NCBI GenBank assembly: GCA_903772945.1
Contig: CAICTM010000046.1
Span: forward strand, 1 to 64,000
Reading direction: 5' to 3'
Source: Seminavis robusta
Lineage: Eukaryota > Bacillariophyta > Bacillariophyceae > Naviculales > Naviculaceae
Length of the DNA: 64,000 nucleotides
A program made the position numbers and the translations under genes. Shown here one piece after another: positions 1-11,590 of this stretch (positions are counted from its first letter, which is position 1; each line of letters opens with the position of its first letter). The notes beneath the pieces are model-generated. The model was given only the letters and a program-made list of their open reading frames with translations. It was not told where the DNA came from and did no database searches.

Positions 1-1183
1 GTTCTTCGGCTGCATCTTCTAGATCCACCTCCTCATCTCCCCGCATTTTCTTCATGATTTTGGCAAGACACTTTGTCAAGAATGCCATGATGGGAGTTAA
101 AATTGGAGCCAAAACGGCACAACCAAGTTTTTCATAGAACATGTAGAGCAAACTCTCCTGGATGGCTTGCTCCCGAAGGTCCGCTGAATTGAGGGTGGTG
201 CAAGAAGCAGAATCACTGTTCAAATCCACATCATTGTCTTCATCGGGATTGTCCGGATTTTCCGCATCGGCTTCCCTGGCGCTGTCGTCATCCTTCTTGC
301 TGTCGTCGTCATCGTCGTTTTTGTCATCATCCGAAGCTTCATCATCGGCGTCCTCCTCATCGCCCAAATCGATATGATCCTGCTGACTCTCGCTAGCCCA
401 GGCGTGCAACTCATCCGAGTTTTCCGACACTTCTGCCTCATCACAACCTAGTTTGACTTTGAGAGGTTTCTCCTTGGTAGCCTCATTAAAGAGATCGGCA
501 ACATGGAGTTCTTCCGTGTTTTTGGCATCCTGGGCGCGAACTTGACCCTCTTCGTCAAATTCCTCCTCCTTTACCGGACTGCTGCGTTTTTCGCGTTCTA
601 CAGCGTTTTCGGCGATTCTTTTGGCTTTCTTGTCGGTCATGAAAATCTGCTGATACGTGGCTCGGCGATCTACCAGTACTCCAGGATCCTGTGCGCGAAC
701 TTGACCTTCTTCATCAAATTCCTCCTCCTGTTGTACCGGACTGCTGCGTTTTTCACGTTCTACAGTGTTTTCGACGATTCTCTTGGCTTTTTTGTCCGTC
801 ATGAAAATCTTGTGATAGGTGGCTCGACGATCAAAGTCGGGATCCTTTGGCGGGGGTTTGGCCGCGACTTGTCCGGCTCCAATTTCTTCGTCGTCGTCGT
901 CATCCTGGTCATTGTCATCGTCACTGCCACTGCCCAGAAAGGCACCGGAAAAAACGTACTTGGGGCCGCCACTCACGACACTGCTAATATCGGTAAGAAT
1001 GGTGTCGTCACCATCATCGTCGTCGTCATCGTAGTCATCTGGATCGTCGTTGCGAGCGCCGTACGGTCCCGACGTAGTAGTAGTGATGGCAGCTTGTTGC
1101 TGTTGCTGTTGCTGTTGCTGTTGTTGCTGTTGTTGTTCTTCTGGATCGTCGTCCACATGGGCAAATGAAACACGACGCTTCAT
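1..1183 (-). CDS. Acidic poly-Gln protein with duplicated charged module, 3'-truncated by window edge
   Basis: The frame starts at the ATG at 1183 (MKRRVSFAHVDDD) and stays open to base 1, giving about 394 residues with no stop, so the C-terminus is outside the window. After the start come a run of about 13 Gln, then Asp-rich stretches. A module of roughly 43 residues follows, present twice in tandem (about 780-855 and 605-670): each copy has RRATY, then IFMTDKKAKRI, then VEREKRSSPV and an acidic EEEFDEEGQVRAQD linker. A second Asp/Lys-rich block follows. Near the left edge there is a hydrophobic stretch (CAVLAPILTPIMAFLTKCL) that could be a membrane-associating helix. No family is recognised and no function is proposed. 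The plus-strand open frames here only mirror the acidic codons. Confidence 0.7.
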   Translation of the reverse strand, partial: MKRRVSFAHVDDDPEEQQQQQQQQQQQQQQAAITTTTSGPYGARNDDPDDYDDDDDDGDDTILTDISSVVSGGPKYVFSGAFLGSGSDDDNDQDDDDDEEIGAGQVAAKPPPKDPDFDRRATYHKIFMTDKKAKRIVENTVEREKRSSPVQQEEEFDEEGQVRAQDPGVLVDRRATYQQIFMTDKKAKRIAENAVEREKRSSPVKEEEFDEEGQVRAQDAKNTEELHVADLFNEATKEKPLKVKLGCDEAEVSENSDELHAWASESQQDHIDLGDEEDADDEASDDDKNDDDDDSKKDDDSAREADAENPDNPDEDNDVDLNSDSASCTTLNSADLREQAIQESLLYMFYEKLGCAVLAPILTPIMAFLTKCLAKIMKKMRGDEEVDLEDAAEE

Positions 1184-4100
1184 CCTGTCTGGTAGAATCT
1201 TCTATCGTATATATGTACTAGTACAGTATGTGTGGTACTCCAATCTTCTTTCTCTTCTCTCTGTACTTCTAGCTAGGTAGACTACTAGTAAAATCACAGA
1301 CAATCCGAATTTTGTCACGCAAGTCTCTTGTATCGGTAGATGGCTAGCTAGCAAAGTACTTGAGAAGACTCTCTACTATAGAGATATATCAATCAGGTGT
1401 ATCAATCAATCCAATCGATCAATCACTTTGAAACTCTCTTTTGTTACTCTCTTTGGTTTTTGTTAGACTACTAGTAGTTTGTTGGTTTGCTGTTGTTACT
1501 GGAGAAGTAGTACGCTTGTATGCTTCCCGCTGTTGTGCTTTGCTTGGTTTTGGCGGGTTTTCTACTACGTACTAGCTTGGTTGACGACTGAATGCACGCT
1601 TGGTATCCCGCACTGATACCGTACTGATTTCTTTGAGACCTCTGAATGCCTGGACGGAAGCCTGAATAAGATGCCATCCACAGGGTCATCATTAATTAAA
1701 ATTTTGTGTTCTTCTTGAGTGAGAATGCAGTTCGAAACAGCTAAAAGTTTTCCCGAAGGTTCAAAGATTTACAAGATTCAGAAATCGGTATTGGCTGGAG
1801 GTTAAATCCGGTAGCTACTCAGTATCCAGTACAGCTCTCTTCGGTGAACCCTTCCAGCTTCCAGGAGAATTTCAATTTATTTCCACTCACGTCTCAGCCA
1901 ATCATTCAATCATTCCTTGGAGTACTAGCTAGTAGGCTAGTCGGTACATACCTGACCGGAAGATAGTAGTCAGCGTCCGGAGAAATAATCCTCGACTACT
2001 ATTAAAAATATTAAGGTTGTGTACTCAAGAGTACTCACAAGTACAGCTCAAGTACTATGCATACATACATGTACTATTAATACTCAGTAATCAGTAACCA
2101 GCAGCGAGATTCTTTTTACAATTAATTACTGAGCATGATATTACTGGGAGGTGGAGAAATCCCAAACTACATGTATGTTTCAACCAGCTTATCAACCAGA
2201 GTCCCATTTCTGTCGGACAGTGGTTGATAGTGGTAAAGACAGTGGTAAACAGTGCTAAGACAGTGCTCCTTATGCTTGACAAGTTCCTTGACTGTAAGCA
2301 TTGATTTTCTCCACCCCCCTGCTCGAACGCAGAAAGCAGATTGAATCATTCACTTGTTACCAGCTGTTTTACGGCAGCCTCTGGACTTTAGGGCAATTTT
2401 GATAAGCTTAATTCAGTGTGATGACATTGTATGTAAGATAGTTGATGTAAATCCGGAAGCTGGCGAGACGATTCTTTTCAGTCGCCAGTCGCTATAAAAA
2501 GGCTCCAAAGTTCAAGCAGCCCACCACCGTGAGCATGACATTATATGTACAGTATGAACCGGTATGCTTTCTGAGCGGGTCAAGCTGCACAGACGAAACT
2601 GGTTGACGTTGTTGCCTTACGCTAGGGCTCTTGGATGTAGACTAACTGCCTCCAACAACATCATACCAAAGAATAATGGTTGCCGAATGCCGAGGAGGTG
2701 AATTCATTGCTACGGTACCGGTACCAGTACTGGCTAATTTGTTCGGGTGTCTTTACCATGCTGAAGTTCCTGCCGGTTTTTGACTTTTTCTTGGCCGCTG
2801 GGGTGGGTGCAGTGGCTGGGACTGAGGGACTCGATGCCTCTTTTTTGCTTTTACTAGTCTACAAGACGGTTGGTGCCTCGAACTTCGGATGATTTGAATC
2901 TCATCTCATCTCATCTCATCTCATCTTGTAGACTACTCCATGTGGACTAGCTAGCTAATAGTCTTTGGCAAGATCGGCTCTATCATTCATGTTGTAGTCT
3001 CGTCTCCTCTATTAATTAATAGCTACCGTTAGTAGCTATCACGTCATCACGTCGTCACTCGGCTCACGTCACTCTCTGACCGCTTCCGCGAGATTAGTTC
3101 GAAGAGCTGTTCCAAGTTGGTTCTACATGTACTGTCGCTCTTCGATCGAGGGCAAGGAGTTCACTTTTTACCTTAGTTTGTCCGAAGTCCGAAGGGGAAT
3201 CTGAGTACTGCAGTAGAAGATTTACCAAACGCAGAAATCGGTATTGGTCAGAAGCTTCTGGTCAGAACAGTTCCTTTTGTTCGCCTTTTCTGATCGCATC
3301 AAGCTAAGGAGTACTTACTATCAAGCACCAGTACCGCCAAGAGCTTTGTCTCACATCTCCACGACCCAAATGAAGTGTCCATAGTACTCAAGTACAATGC
3401 TGACTCAAGTACTTAGTATCGATGATGAGCCCAAAAGAACTACGGCGGATCACCGTTACCGGTGGTACTATAACCACTACTAACCACTACTGGTACTCAG
3501 CTACTGCATTACATGACATTGCACCACTAGCTAGCTAGAGTGAAACTCTTGCTCGCTTGGAAGCGGCTCATCAGGTTTGGAAGCGGGAGGTAACCAACTG
3601 ATGATGAGGACCGTGTCATGACCTGCAAGCTGCAACGGGGGAGCACTACAGTATCGACCTGGAAAAGTGATTGAGCAGCCACATCTATGGCTACCGATAC
3701 TATGCATACAATTTTGCACGAACTGCAGTAGCTACCAGGTAGCTAGTCGGTAGGTAGATGTTAATTGCATGATCTGGATGGGGATTCTCCTTCAGCGAAG
3801 CTTCAAGCTGGGCAGCTCTTGGAAGTGGAAGCCTTTTTATTACTTGGTCAAGCTTGTCACTTGCCAGAGAGCCCAGCCAAGACTTGAATACGTGCCAGAA
3901 ACAATCGGTGATCGGTGGAGAGTGCGATTACAAGAAGAACTGCAGTCCTCCTCCTGTGGATATTTTTTGATGGCTGCTCCAGCGATAATGTGAAGGCGTG
4001 ACGGCGTTGCCACAAAGATCACTGGGCACAAGATTGATTCGATTCATTTCGTTGCTACTTGTTGCTACTTGCTACTTTTCCTACCTTGTTTTGGTTGTTG

Positions 4101-5033
4101 TAAACATGCATACTTTTCCCGTCTCGTTGTTGTTTTTTGGAAGCTTTCTTGTTTTCAACCATGTTTTCTTATCTGGGTTTTGCTGCCGCGACTGCATGCT
4201 CACTCCTCAAGCCTAAATTCTTTTACAATGCCTTGATACTGGCAATGCCAACAAAACCCAGTATTGCTCATCCCAAAGGATGTTCTTCCTCTAAGCCTGA
4301 CTCTCAATTGTCCTTGTGAAAGCCACCCATTTATGTCTCAGTGGATGATGCAAAGCCAAGCCCTTTATTCCACCCCGTGGCTGTTGGTCCTCAATTTGTC
4401 GGCCGCCCCTGATCCCTGATCCCATGGAACCTTATCCCCCTGATTTCACGGAACCTAGTCCCAAATTCCACCTCCTCTTTGCCTAAGCCTCCCCCCGCAT
4501 ATGCATACATGTAGGGGTCTGTAGATATCTTCCCTACTGCAATTACCAAAGGGGCGAGGACAGAGGCAAGGTTGTCAGGGGCAATGCGTGGGGTCGAGTC
4601 GAGTGTCGAGTGGCGGCGAATTCATCGCCTGGACCACATAAATCCAGCAGAGCTGTTTAGAGTACCGTACGGTCCATAAGAATCTCTACGCGGAGGACCC
4701 ATCGTCTGCTGAGGGACTGGGATGCATGGGAAGGGTTTCTTGGTTTTGAAGAAGAGCTTGCTTGGTTCTGAAAAACTGATTCTTAGACTTATGTATTTTG
4801 ACAGTTCATCCAAAGAAGCATACATGAAGCATCTCTTTTGTTCTATTCTCGTGGTCAGCGGTTAAGTGAACGACTGGCCACAAACCATTGTGGAGCGAAA
4901 CCCAAGCGAGATGCATCGTCACAGCCAACAGGGAATCTGCTTGCATGGTTCTCTGGCTGATGTTTCGTTGATCGACACGATGGGGACGGTACGATCACTG
5001 TTCCCTTCCCCATCGTTTGTTTCTGCGTTTCGT
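1184..5033. other. Gene-poor spacer
   Basis: About 3.85 kb with no convincing gene on either strand; open frames are short and lack family features. It holds a short TCTCA tandem run (about 2895-2926), many CTAGCTAG and ACTAGT-type palindromes, and a similar 30-bp segment twice (AGATTTAC...CAGAAATCGGTATTGG, near 1764-1797 and 3218-3250). A decayed dispersed repeat at 4193-4545 is annotated separately. Confidence 0.6.
4193..4545 (+). repeat. Decayed dispersed repeat, copy A (retroelement ORF remnant?)
   Basis: This aligns over about 350 bp, in the same orientation, with 48992-49285. One reading frame is shared: it starts MLTPQA and includes SIVLVKATHLCL, the counterpart of SIALVKATHLCLRGSR in the other copy. 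Copy A has about five in-frame stops in that frame but almost no indels, so it has decayed mainly by substitution. The ATHLCLRGSR tail resembles, from memory, the C-terminal end of reverse-transcriptase ORFs in stramenopile retroelements; that identification is an inference. Confidence 0.5.
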
Positions 5034-8000
5034 TTACTCAATCTCCACGAGCAAATCGTCACCTTCCACCTTGTCGCCCACATTGACCAACACACGCTTC
5101 ACGACACCACCAGTAGTGGCGGGAATCGAGGTTTCCATCTTCATGGCAGACATGGTCGCAATCGCATCACCTTCACTAATCTCATCGCCAACCTTTACTT
5201 GCATACCCACAATGACACCTGGCATGGGAGCACCCACCTGGCCGGGACCGTCGGCTTTTTCTCGCAAAGCCTCTTCGCCCACAATCGAATGGTCTGTCAC
5301 GGACATGTAGATAGCCTCCCCATTTCGTTCGAAAATCACTACACGAGTACCGTCTCCTTCGGCCGCCCGAATCGATGCCAAACGAACATTGATCGTCTTG
5401 CCAAAACCTAGTTCAATCTCTACTTCGTCACCAACTTTCATGGGATTCAAAAAGACACCGGTGGGGAGCTTGGCCACGGTTCCGTAGGTGGCGGCAAAGT
5501 CCTTGTAGTCGGTAAAAACCTGGGGATACAGTGCGTATGACAAAATGTCCTTGTTGGACACATTCGTTGGGCCATACTTGTCTTCCAAGAACTTGCGTTC
5601 GGCTTCAAAATCGTAATCGGGCATGGAGGCACCGGGTCGACCTTCCACAGGTTCCGCGCCACGAGCATTCAACACTTTGCTACGGAGGGGTTCAGGAAAA
5701 CCACCTGGTGGGATACCAATGTCACCCTTCAAGTAGTTGACAACCGAATCGGGAAAGGCCAACGTTTCGGCTTGATCCAAAATCATCTGGGCATCCAAAT
5801 TCTGAGACACCATGAATTGAGCCAAGTCACCGACAACCTTGGACGACGGAGTCACCTTTGGAATGTCGCCCAAGATGATGTTCTGGTGTTGCGACATTGG
5901 CGATTGATGGGTGGCACGGCACGTCATGCAAAGTTGGAATGGTGAGCAAAAATAGAATACGTGCAGAGCATCATCGATAAGACACGCGTGTAAACTCACC
6001 GCTTCTGCGTACTTCCTCTTGATTTCGGGCCACTTCTCACCCAGTCCAAGTTGCTTGCTCTGGAACAACATGTTGGTGTACTGTCCTCCAGGAATTTCGG
6101 TATTGACGACATCCGACGAACCACTGAGCTGTCCCGACTCGAAAGGACCGTACATGGATCGGACATTTTCCCAGTACGAGTTGAGGGGTTGGAGTGTTTC
6201 CAGATCAATACCAGTATCCAAGTCGGTGTGGCGCAAGTTGGCCACCAATGCTCCCAAAGATGGTTGCGAGGTCATGCCAGACATGGCATCAATTGCGGCA
6301 TCCACCACGTCGGCTCCAGCTTCGGCAGCCGCAATCATACTGGCAACTCCACTTCCGGCCGTGTCATGAGTGTGGACATGAATGGGGACATCGGGATGTT
6401 CCTTCCGCAGAGCACCCACCAACATAGTAGCGGCCGTGGGTGTCAAGAGACCGGCCATGTCCTTGATGGCCAACGAATGCGATCCCATCTCAACCAATTG
6501 CCGAGCCAGATCGAGGTAATAGTCCAAGTTGTATTTGGACTTACTCGGGTCTGCGACATCCCCCGTGTAGGACATGGTACCTTCGACGAAACCACCAGCG
6601 GCTCGTGCAGCTTCGATTCCAATCTTTAGATTGTCCAAGTAGTTGAGAGAGTCAAAGACACGGAATACATCGATACCCGATTTTTTGGCTTGTTCACAAA
6701 ACTTGAAGACAAGATTGTCGGGGTAGTTGGTGTACCCAACCGCATTGGCTCCACGTAGGAGCATTTGAAAGGGTACATCCGGTACGGCTTCTCTCAACTT
6801 TTCGAGCCGGTCCCAAGGACATTCGTGCAAAAAGCGCATCGAAACATCAAATGTGGCTCTGTTGTAATAATAGTAAACAGCAGATTTGGTGAGTACGGTA
6901 CAAGTATACAGACGAGAGGAGGCCATAGATACAGTAGATAGAAACAGAAGTTGCTGTTTCTTTCTTCTTTTTGTTGTGTGACTCCACTCACCCTCCCCAC
7001 ATTTCCAATGAGAATGCATTGGCCAGTGCCGTGTTGGTGTAGTCGGCGCATCGTAGCAATTCTTGAGTCCGCATCCTCGTGGCCAACAAGGACTGATGGG
7101 CATCTCTCCAAGTGGTATCCATAATCATCAATCCTTTGTGTTCTCGTACGGCCTTGGCGTATCCTTCGGGTCCTTGTTCGAGCAAAATCTTGCGCATACC
7201 ACCAGCAGACTTTGTCTTTGTTGTTTTGAGTGTGGTTGGTAGAACGGGTGCTTTGACGGCAACATGACACGAGTCTTCCATTTTATGTGGATCCGCTCCC
7301 AATTCGGGTGGATGTCCATTGACGGCCAGATTGGCCAAATAGCGGAGCAATCGTTCGGTTTCGTACAACTTTTGTGGATCGGATTGATCTTCATTGGCAT
7401 AGTCCCACATGGAAAGCGATGTCTGCTTGAGACTTGGATTTTCATCAATAAACGACGTGGTGACGGATCCGGTACTGAATTCGGGATGGGCCAGTACATT
7501 CATGAGGAATCCGATATTGGTCTTGACACCACGGATGCGACATTCCTGCAAGACGCGTTTCATCCGAGCGACGGCTTCTTGAAAGGAAGATCCTCGGACA
7601 GTGTACTTGACCAACATGGAATCAAAAAAGGGTGTCACTTCGAGACCGGAATATCCAATCCCATCCATGCGGACTCCGTATCCTGCCGAATGACGATAGA
7701 GCGTAACACGCCCGGTATCGGGTGCAAAGTCTCGTTCGGGATTTTCGGTAGTAACTCGACATTGAATGGCCACTCCCCGGGGGACAATATTCTCTTGAAT
7801 CAATCCGACTTGTTCCAATGTGGCACCGGACGCAATTCGAATTTGTGCTTGTACGAGATCAATGCCCGTGACTTCTTCCGTGACGGTATGTTCGACTTGA
7901 ATGCGTGGATTGACTTCGATAAAGTAAGCTCTCATTTCGGCATCGACGAGGAATTCTACCGTTCCGGCATTTTTGTACTTGGCGGCACTAGTGAGTTGGA

Positions 8001-9155
8001 CGGCATACTGATGCAATTGTTGGCGCAATTCATCCGAAAGTGTCCATGCCGGTGCCATTTCAATGACTTTTTGATGTCGTCTCTGCACGCTACAATCGCG
8101 TTCCCACAAATGCACGACATTGCCGGTTCCATCTCCAATGATTTGTATTTCAATGTGTCGTGGTCGATCAACGAATCGTTCCACAAAGACAGCGCCATCT
8201 CCAAACGATGCCAATGCTTCACTGGATGCCGCTTCAAACAAGGGCACGACATCTTCCATGGTGCGAACGACACGCATTCCCTTGCCACCACCACCCATTG
8301 CGGCCTATACAAATAAAAACCATACACAAAAGTAAAAGTAGAGTAGATAAAGAAGCATGTGTAAGCAAGTGAGCATTGACATAAGTTCATGACTATACAG
8401 GATGTGCATTTGGTGCTCTTACTTACCTTTAAAATGACGGGCAATCCAATTTTTTCGACATACTCGACAACTTCCTCGGCATTTTGCAAGGCTCCATCAC
8501 TTCCGGGCACTACCGGAACACCGGCATCAATCGCCGCTTGTCGTGCCTTTGTCTTGTCACTAAACTGCAACAAATTGTCCACGGTAGGTCCCACAAATGT
8601 AATGCCCGCTGTTCCACACGCTTGTGCAAAATCGGGCGATTCACTGAGAAATCCATAACCGGGATGAATGGCATCAACATTGGCATCTTTGGCAATTTGA
8701 ATGATTTGATCAATATCCAAATAGGCACTAATGGGCGACGCAGAGTCTTCTTTTTCTAATTGAAACGATCGATCGGCGCCCCAACGGTGTTGACTGTACG
8801 AGTCTTCGGCCACGTAAATGCCGACGGTGCCACTGTTCAACTCGGTAGCAGCACGCATAATGCGGACCGCAATTTCAGCACGGTTGGCGGCCATGATATT
8901 CTTGAACGGAGGGGTATTGCCACTGGTAGTAGTAGTAGCTGGAGCATTGTTGGTGGTAACGGTAGCATCTTCTTTTTCCACGGTTGCCTGCAACAACGTC
9001 TTGATCTTACTACTACTGGCAGCACTGCTGATAGCCGTAGTCTTGGCAGAAAAAGGAGACAGAGAAAAGCCTTGGACACCAAGATACCCATGCTGGCTGA
9101 TGGCACTTAGCAGGTGCAGTTGCAGCAATGCTGCTGAACCTCCAAATACTTTCAT
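5034..9155 (-). CDS. PYC: Pyruvate carboxylase with organellar presequence
   Basis: Biotin enzyme that carboxylates pyruvate to oxaloacetate (anaplerosis). Four exons are inferred: 9155-8427, 8304-6992, 6858-6000 and 5882-5034, all GT-AG, joining to 1249 codons plus stop. Domain order is complete. The biotin carboxylase starts near residue 83 (FKNIMAANRAEIAVRIM) and the glycine-rich AAMGGGGKGMR loop opens exon 2. The carboxyltransferase follows (TTWRDAHQSLLATR, WGGATFDVSMRFL across the exon 2/3 junction). The biotin-carrier domain comes last, with AMKM near residue 1215, 34 residues from the end as usual. The usual length is about 1150-1180, and the extra residues form an N-terminal leader (MKVFGGSAALLQLHLL...GVQGFSLSPF). 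It is hydrophobic with a Phe after a possible cleavage site, so plastid import is possible, but a mitochondrial presequence cannot be excluded. Identity is certain; location is not. Confidence 0.95.
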
Positions 9156-10174
9156 CTTGGCTTAACTTGTCTTTGGCTTAAGTCAAGATGAGATCAGTTT
9201 CTATAGCTAGCTATTGATAAAGTCTCTCTTTTATGATTGTTTTTATGGCAGAGCTTTGCTTCTTCAGTTTTTGATGTTTTCCCAAGTGCCGGCGGTGTCA
9301 AGTGCCAAGAACCCGTGGCTTGCAAGGCTGAAGGGGGGTACGTTGATTTTTAGTTTGTCGGAAGGTGCTTGGGTATCTTTGTGGGATGATTCAAGATGAC
9401 GTGGTCAACCAATGAAAATGCTGTACTTTCAATCATAGAAGACAGTATGATAGTGGTGCTTCATCGAAAGATACCGGTCTGACTGGTTGGACGGATCATT
9501 GGTCGATACCGCTCTTGGGTGCTCATCGTCTGAGGAAGGAAGCTAAGATAGTTGTTGGATGGCTACCCTCAAGATCCGATTTCTCTAGGAAATGTGGGTA
9601 GATTGAGTTTGAGATCGTAGCGCATGAAGCAAAGTACCTACTGTTCTTAGTTAGTTAGTTAGTGCCGGTAGTACAATGTTTGACTGCATGATGATGGTGC
9701 GTCTTGGTAACAAGCAATAGATACTTCTGTTATTAATAGGCTATGAAAAAATTATCTTCAGCTCTAAGGCATGAATGTATGTATGTTGTGAAGATTATGG
9801 TTGGCTATTCACAACCGCTGTGGTCGTATCACAGGATTGAATCTATTGGTACCACTACCACTGTTAGACCCTCTATTTTTGAATCCAGGGTTCGCGACTG
9901 ACGTGGCGGAGCGAAGAAGACTGTCATTTCTGTTGGATCCAAAATTTCAAACAAGAAAATGATGGATGCCAATGATACCAATAGCCCTGCCGATCCTTCG
10001 TCTTCCAGCATTAGGTAGCTCTGGGTATCATTCTAAAGAACAAGAACAAAAGCAGCATTGCTTGCATGGTTCAGGAGCTTTTGAAAATTCAAAAGCAAGG
10101 GATAATATACAGTATACCCATCGTCAATCATCATCATCCTGATCACAAAGAAAAGAAAAAGACCACAAACAAAC
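9156..10174. other. Spacer upstream of PYC and PAP genes
   Basis: About 1 kb between the divergent start codons of pyruvate carboxylase and the PAP/fibrillin gene. It should contain both promoters, but no core element could be identified with confidence. The longest open frames are about 60 codons and show no family features. Confidence 0.5.
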
Positions 10175-11215
10175 ATGCAGCATCTTCTTATAAGTTTGCT
10201 TTGCAGTTTCAGTTTTTGGACTGCGCTGGTCTCTGGCTTTGTTTCACTGAATCCTTCCAATTTTCTACTTCATCATCATCAGCATCAGCTGCATCAGCGT
10301 CAGACAAGATTGCCCTTTCCAGCTTTTTCTTCCTCGGATCCATCATCGGCTTCTTCGTCAAATGAGTCTTCATCAGTCCACGAGTTAAAGACAAATTTGC
10401 TGTCGGCATTGACAGAACTGCGCGACTTGCAAGACCGAGATGGCGATTTTTCCGATATCGACTGGGGCACCAAAGGCGGCGAATTGACGGAAACGGGACG
10501 AGTGCCCCAACAAGTCGATTACAGTCTCATTAGTAAGGATGTGGGAAACGCCGCCGACAAGGTCATGACCATTTGCAATCAACTCGCAGAGGTCAATCCC
10601 ACTGCCATTCCCACACTGTACTTGGGCGACAAACAAAAGGGCGATCAAGCACCACTCAATGGACCGTGGAAATTACTGTTTTGCAATGCCGCCGATGCCA
10701 TTTTTGCCAAGGATTCCAAACGAGGTGCCGCGTCGGCACAAAATGTCGTGAACGCCAAAAAGGGCAAAATTACCAATGTCATTACGTTTGATACGTTAGC
10801 GGATGGAACCGAACCGACACTCAAACAACTCAATATCATAATCAAGGCAACGGCCGTGACACCCCAACGAGTGCAATTGGATTTTCGGTATGCCAAGGTC
10901 GTACTTACCAAATTGCCATTTGGTCTCCCCATTCCCTTTGGTCAAAAACGAAAATTGGCACTGTACATTCCCGTACCGGCGGCATTTGTCACGACCTGTA
11001 TCGAGTTGGTACGAAAAGTGGCACGATTTTTGCGCATTCGAAGAAAAAAGAAACAACCCAACGAAGAAGAAGAAGAAGAACGATCGGCACGGGGATATTT
11101 TGATGTCCTGTTCCTAGACGATCAACTACGAGTCCACAAGACCGGACAAGGCAATCTATTCGTACAGGCAAAGGAAGAAAACTGGGATTTGGCAAAACCA
11201 TTGTTGATTCGGTAA
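10175..11215 (+). CDS. Plastid lipid-associated protein (PAP/fibrillin family)
   Basis: Intronless, 346 residues. The N-terminus is a signal peptide (MQHLLISLLCSFSFWTALVSG) followed directly by FVSLNPS. A Phe just after the cleavage site matches the diatom bipartite plastid-targeting pattern, so import into the complex plastid is inferred. A Ser/His-rich transit region follows. The PAP/fibrillin domain runs from about residue 70 to the end: LKTNLLSALTEL, then LNGPWKLLFCNAADA (the conserved start of the lipocalin-like fold), and FLDDQLRVHKTGQGNLFVQ, matching the family C-terminal signature. There is a basic-acidic insertion (RRKKKQPNEEEEEE) near residue 290. Fibrillins bind lipids in plastoglobules and thylakoids; the specific ligand cannot be read here. 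The start ATG is the first in frame. Confidence 0.85.
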   Translation: MQHLLISLLCSFSFWTALVSGFVSLNPSNFLLHHHQHQLHQRQTRLPFPAFSSSDPSSASSSNESSSVHELKTNLLSALTELRDLQDRDGDFSDIDWGTKGGELTETGRVPQQVDYSLISKDVGNAADKVMTICNQLAEVNPTAIPTLYLGDKQKGDQAPLNGPWKLLFCNAADAIFAKDSKRGAASAQNVVNAKKGKITNVITFDTLADGTEPTLKQLNIIIKATAVTPQRVQLDFRYAKVVLTKLPFGLPIPFGQKRKLALYIPVPAAFVTTCIELVRKVARFLRIRRKKKQPNEEEEEERSARGYFDVLFLDDQLRVHKTGQGNLFVQAKEENWDLAKPLLIR

Positions 11216-11590
11216 TTATACATACAGTAGCTACCATCGTAACACCGCCCATTTTGGGTGCATCCGTGCGTACCGCACGTACTCCTTTCGAAATATCGTA
11301 AATACTCCGCAGACGAGTGACAGTCCATTCAGGGAACCACTTACTTACTAACTTTCACCAAGCTTTATCAAAGGGCTCCGCAAACTTGGTGGGTGTACCG
11401 TGCCGTATCCAACAGCTCCATTGAAATTTAGGTCATCTAGCCAGCTATTTCCTTTCCTTTACAGCCACAGTGCATGCTCAAGCTAGCTAATGTTGTGAGA
11501 GTCCATGGTTCATCTCCTACTAGCAGATAGTTAGCTACGCGCATCATTTCAATTTCCCCCCCGTTCTTGGGATGGGACGGACCAGACCTA
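11216..11590. other. Spacer between PAP gene and ankyrin gene
   Basis: 375 bp between two convergent 3' ends. No gene, repeat or RNA structure was recognised. Confidence 0.5.

Noticed and set aside
503-1168. 221-codon plus-strand open frame with repeats
   Set aside because: It is the mirror of the acidic, Gln-rich minus-strand gene; its Leu/Val/Ser runs come from antisense GAT/CAG codons.
7264-8316. 350-codon plus-strand frame opposite pyruvate carboxylase
   Set aside because: Antisense shadow of a strongly conserved coding exon; no family features, and it crosses the intron boundary.
9829-10011. 60-codon hydrophobic minus-strand ORF
   Set aside because: Short, no homology recognised and no sign of splicing; treated as spacer.
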